Source: UMGS75 sp051872775
Lineage (GTDB): Bacteria > Bacillota_I > Bacilli_A > ML615J-28 > CAG-313
Reading direction: 5' to 3'
DNA: 8,942 nt
NCBI GenBank assembly: GCA_051872775.1
Contig: JBJEEE010000076.1
Span: 1 to 8,942 of the forward strand
The notes beneath the pieces were generated by a model. The model saw only the letters and a program-made list of their open reading frames with translations. It had not been told where the DNA came from and ran no database searches. Shown piece by piece: positions 5,864 through 8,942 of this stretch. The position numbers were made by a program, and so were the translations under genes. Position 1 is the stretch's first letter; each line of letters starts with the position of its first letter.

Positions 5864-8491
5864 ATGAGTGCTCCAAGAAACAGAACTGTCGGTGAAGCAA
5901 TATATAGTTCCATCGATACAAATGAATATTTGTTAAAGTTATATAACGAATTATTAAAAGCATACACTAGAAAACTATTTGATAGAACAATAGAAAAATT
6001 CAATGACAAACAACTTAATGATTTACTTGTTTTTGCAGATATTCTTTCAAAATCTACAGATAAAGAAAAAAGCGGCATTCACAAAATCTGGAGCCAACAA
6101 ATAGTCGCGCTTCTAGATAAAGTGATGCCAAACAACTACAAAATAAAATTTTATAAGTATTCTGTTCTTAATTCTTGTAATAACTATCAAGGCTTAAAAA
6201 CAGAAAAAACACAAATTGAATCATTGTCAGTATTTGATGAGTTAATACAATTATCTGATAAAGAGTATTTTAAAGTTCCGACAACACAGGACAATTATTT
6301 CTTTGAAGATCAAAAGAGCATATTTGATGGTTTCTCTCATAGATATTTCAGTTATTCTGCTCCGACATCAATGGGTAAATCATATGTGATGAGAGTTTTC
6401 ATTAAACAACAAATAATTAACGGCTCAACTGATAACTTTGCAATCCTAGTTCCAACAAAAGCCCTAATAAACGAAATAAGAACTAAAATTCTTGAGGATT
6501 TAGATGACAAGCAAATAAAGGAAAATAATTATAGAGTTATAACATCTGCTAGTGATATTTTTCTAGAACAAGACCATCACTTCATTTTTATAATGACTCC
6601 AGAACGCTTTATATATCTTTTAAATACTACAGACAAGCGAGTTAAATACTTATTTATTGATGAAGCTCATAAAATATCAACTAAAGATTCTAGAAGCCCT
6701 TTCTACTATCAATTAGTAGATAAAGTTTCAAAGCTTCCTGAAAAACCACATGTTATCTTTTCGTCACCAAATATTCCTGAACCACAAGAATATTTAAAGC
6801 TTATTAACGGTGATGAAAATAAGAGTAATAAACATGCTTTATTCGCTCCCGTTAGCCAAATTAAGTATCTTATCGATTTATCTCAAGGTTCTGTTAAAGC
6901 CTATAACGATTATTCAAAAGAATTTATCATTATGGGCAATAGAAACGCTAAGTTAGATTTGACGGCTTTAATTAATCATGTATCTCAAAAAAGCGATCAA
7001 AACATCATTTATTGCAGTTCTCTAAGAGAAACAATAGATCAAGCTATCACCTATGCTAGTAATTTAAATCCTTTAAACGACAAATACTTAGATGATCTTA
7101 GTGATGATATTAAATCGGAGATTAATAAAGATTACTTCCTAGTCGATTTAATCAGAAAAGGTGTTGCTTTTCATGTTGGATATTTACCAGCTAATCTTCG
7201 TTTAAGAATTGAAGCTGGATTTAAGGAACATAAGATCAGAACACTATTTTGTACTTCTACCCTTATCGAAGGTGTTAATCTCCCTGCAGACAATTTATTT
7301 ATTACAAGTTACTACAATGGTCGAAGCAAGCTTGATAAAATTTCATTTAGAAATCTTATAGGTCGTGTCGGAAGAATTGACCATAGTTTATTTGGTAATG
7401 TATTTATGGTTAATCTCGCAAATTCAGAACAAAATACAATAAAGGAATATGAAGAATTATTAACCAAAGATATCACAATCAAAGATCAAAAACTTTCTCT
7501 TGATTCTGTTCTTAAGGAAAGTAAAAGAAAAGCAATTATTGACTCATTGGTTGATAATGATTTTGAGATGACCAACAAACCAGAAGGCACTACTGCCGAT
7601 CAATTTACATACATGCGCAAGGCAGCTATGATAATGCTTGATGATCTTGCAAAAGGTGAATCAAGTCTTGTTACTGAAGCACTAAAATCTGTTGCCTCAG
7701 AAGATCAAATTGCAAGGATTAAACAAAACTTAGATAAATTACCAAAATATGACGGCATTGATGTTTCACCAGACCAACATTTAAATTTATCTAAATTTGT
7801 TGAAAATGGTGCAAAATATCCTGATTTAGTCAATGGAACTGTTGATTATGATGATGTAGTTAAGTTTTTAAATAAACTTTGTGACGTTTTTAAATGGCAT
7901 GTTTACGAAAAGAAAACTCTAGGCTATTATGACCAACAAGCATCTAATTATTCCCATATTAGCTGGTACTCCGTTATCTTATATAAATGGATGAGCGGGT
8001 ATGGTTTGAATTTTATTGTTAAAGAAGCTATCGCTTATAAAGAGAGAAATCCACAAACAGGTATATGGGCCAACAACTGGAAGATTGAGGATTACTACAA
8101 TAAAAATGATCCAAAGCATAAGAATTTAATTATTGCAGATACCCTTAACACTATTGAAAATATAATCCTATTCAGTGTTGCTAACTATTTCAGGGAATTC
8201 TCTGCTGAATATAAAAAGCAGCATGATAACCTTCCGTTCAACAATGACTGGTATGAGTATGTAGAATATGGAACAACAAACAATTTAACTATCATTCTTC
8301 AGCGCTATGGTTATTCTAGAGAAGCAGCTAGATACATCATTGATAATAAGAAAACTTATGTTGATGAAACGTCTTCAACTTCTACTGCACCATTTGTGCT
8401 AAAAAAAGATTTGCTATTACAATGTAGAAATGAAAGTGCAAAATCTGAAACACCACTAGTTTTCAAGAACGCACCAGAATTATTTATATAA
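5864..8491 (+). CDS. hamB: HamB-like superfamily 2 DEAH-box helicase (Ski2/Hel308-like)
   Basis: An 875-aa ATP-dependent DNA helicase/translocase, partner of HamA in Hachiman. Motifs in order: I, APTSMGKS at 166-173 (Walker A lysine K172); Ia, LVPTKALINEI at 195-205; Ib, MTPERF at 244-249; II, DEAH at 266-269; III, SSPN at 300-303 in place of the usual SAT; IV, IIYCSS at 381-386; a Ski2-like VAFHVGYLP at 434-442; V, TSTLIEGVNLPADNL at 464-478; VI, NLIGRVGRID at 497-506 with R501 and R504. All residues needed for ATP hydrolysis look intact. Residues 1-150 are helical and precede the RecA cores; residues about 520-875 form a C-terminal region without recognised motifs, as in HamB. The GGAGG site and 2-nt spacing fix the start. 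A Cas3 or restriction-helicase role is unlikely given the neighbours. Confidence 0.87.
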   Translation: MSAPRNRTVGEAIYSSIDTNEYLLKLYNELLKAYTRKLFDRTIEKFNDKQLNDLLVFADILSKSTDKEKSGIHKIWSQQIVALLDKVMPNNYKIKFYKYSVLNSCNNYQGLKTEKTQIESLSVFDELIQLSDKEYFKVPTTQDNYFFEDQKSIFDGFSHRYFSYSAPTSMGKSYVMRVFIKQQIINGSTDNFAILVPTKALINEIRTKILEDLDDKQIKENNYRVITSASDIFLEQDHHFIFIMTPERFIYLLNTTDKRVKYLFIDEAHKISTKDSRSPFYYQLVDKVSKLPEKPHVIFSSPNIPEPQEYLKLINGDENKSNKHALFAPVSQIKYLIDLSQGSVKAYNDYSKEFIIMGNRNAKLDLTALINHVSQKSDQNIIYCSSLRETIDQAITYASNLNPLNDKYLDDLSDDIKSEINKDYFLVDLIRKGVAFHVGYLPANLRLRIEAGFKEHKIRTLFCTSTLIEGVNLPADNLFITSYYNGRSKLDKISFRNLIGRVGRIDHSLFGNVFMVNLANSEQNTIKEYEELLTKDITIKDQKLSLDSVLKESKRKAIIDSLVDNDFEMTNKPEGTTADQFTYMRKAAMIMLDDLAKGESSLVTEALKSVASEDQIARIKQNLDKLPKYDGIDVSPDQHLNLSKFVENGAKYPDLVNGTVDYDDVVKFLNKLCDVFKWHVYEKKTLGYYDQQASNYSHISWYSVILYKWMSGYGLNFIVKEAIAYKERNPQTGIWANNWKIEDYYNKNDPKHKNLIIADTLNTIENIILFSVANYFREFSAEYKKQHDNLPFNNDWYEYVEYGTTNNLTIILQRYGYSREAARYIIDNKKTYVDETSSTSTAPFVLKKDLLLQCRNESAKSETPLVFKNAPELFI

Positions 8492-8494
8492 CGC

Positions 8495-8536
8495 AAAAAA
8501 GGAGCCACCACTACCTAATTTGGTAATGATGACTCC
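8495..8536 (-). terminator. Minus-strand intrinsic terminator between convergent genes
   Basis: On the minus strand GGAGTCATCATTACC (8536-8522), a six-base loop and GGTAGTGGTGGCTCC (8515-8501) form a 15-bp stem using G-U wobbles, followed by UUUUUU (8500-8495). On the plus strand the three wobble positions become C-A mismatches. The hairpin is therefore tuned to end the minus-strand gene. A T-rich tail at 8537-8545 may let it also stop the helicase transcript weakly. Confidence 0.78.
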
Positions 8537-8547
8537 TTTATTTTTGT

Positions 8548-8942
8548 TTAATTAGTTTTTATCATGTTAACTAGATTTATAGGGCCAGATAATACTTGTG
8601 TTCCATCTGGTGTTTGACCTGTTGTAAACACTTTATCCCAGAAATCATAGTTGTTCTTTCCACCAAAAATTGTTGCAGACAAGCCTCTATCCTTCCATAA
8701 AGGCAATTCACGAAGATTAATAACAAAGTTGCGTATATTAACCCAAACTTGGTCACCAAGCTTAGTCATAAATAGATTATTTTCATCATAATTTTCACCT
8801 GTATTAGCAAAATAGTTTATAACAACCTTACGTAATAACTTAATCCAATTATACATTATCTCTTCTTTAAACAATCTATAAGACACTAGGTGATCGTCTG
8901 TAATTGATGAACCATTACCATTTGTAATGTCCGCTTCAATTC
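8548..8942 (-). CDS. Unrecognised protein, C-terminal part (5' end outside window)
   Basis: The minus-strand frame is open from the window edge (8942) to TAA at 8548-8550, about 130 codons. A GTG at 8886 lies inside the frame, but the frame continues upstream without a stop (reading ITNGNGSSITDDHLVSYR), so it is very unlikely to be the start and the gene should be treated as 5'-truncated by the window. I do not recognise the family. The visible part contains a helical segment with YNWIKLLRKVVINYFANTG, an ELPLWKDRGLSATIFGGKNN stretch, and an FWDKVFTTG...LSGPINLVNMI ending. It is soluble-looking, with no membrane segment. It is convergent with the defence cassette and has its own terminator, so it is a separate unit; whether phage, host or another defence gene cannot be told. 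Confidence 0.7.
   Translation of the reverse strand, partial: IEADITNGNGSSITDDHLVSYRLFKEEIMYNWIKLLRKVVINYFANTGENYDENNLFMTKLGDQVWVNIRNFVINLRELPLWKDRGLSATIFGGKNNYDFWDKVFTTGQTPDGTQVLSGPINLVNMIKTN

Noticed and set aside
5842..6078. Minus-strand ORF of 78 aa
   Set aside because: It is antisense to the hamA/hamB junction and the well-supported N-terminus of the helicase.
5864..8491. Helicase considered as Cas3 or a type I/III restriction subunit
   Set aside because: There is no HD nuclease, cas genes, CRISPR array or methyltransferase nearby. The Ski2-like motifs and the DUF1837-like partner fit HamB better.
8577..8759. Second minus-strand ORF of 60 aa
   Set aside because: It is an out-of-frame shadow within the longer open frame at 8548-8942.
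8548..8886. Complete 112-aa gene starting at GTG 8886
   Set aside because: The frame stays open upstream to the window edge and no Shine-Dalgarno precedes the GTG, so the gene is probably longer and only partly inside the window.

Overview
The window is low-GC, with AT-rich codons (TTA, AGA, AAA), purine-rich Shine-Dalgarno sites and Gram-positive phage-type proteins. This suggests a Bacillota (Firmicutes) host; the genus cannot be told from the sequence. It appears to lie in a prophage or prophage-derived element that carries an anti-phage defence cassette.

Positions 1-3978 hold a minus-strand early/replication module. In order of transcription it contains: a possible structured leader with a 54-codon ORF (3953-3789), a sigma-region-4-like regulator with a four-cysteine cluster (3764-3126), a 53-aa small protein (3020-2859), a 122-aa phage protein (2875-2507), a DUF2800 Cas4/RecB-like nuclease (2507-1374), a DUF2815 single-stranded-DNA-binding protein (1372-797) and the first 271 residues of a phage family-A DNA polymerase (813 to beyond position 1). 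From the 53-aa gene onward, neighbouring genes overlap or nearly touch, as in one polycistronic operon. A minus-strand TATAAT (3973-3978), backed by an array of 8-bp direct repeats with an 11-bp period (4000-4043), is a likely activator-dependent start of this operon.

Positions 4145-8491 hold a divergent plus-strand three-gene cassette: a 72-aa XRE-type regulator, a 486-aa protein whose C-terminal half resembles HamA (DUF1837), and an 875-aa SF2 DEAH-type helicase resembling HamB. The genes are coupled by an ATGA overlap and a 2-nt gap and share an extended -10 promoter. This is best read as a Hachiman-type anti-phage system with two departures from the usual form. HamA has an N-terminal extension of about 210 residues. 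The acidic residues expected at its nuclease site appear to be replaced (E to Q, D to S, E-x-K to S-x-K), while the lysine is kept.

Positions 8495-8942 hold the 3' end of an unrecognised minus-strand gene that converges on the cassette, with its own terminator. A second minus-strand terminator at 4054-4078 now sits behind the cassette promoter with no minus-strand gene feeding it. This fits insertion of the cassette into a region once transcribed on the minus strand.
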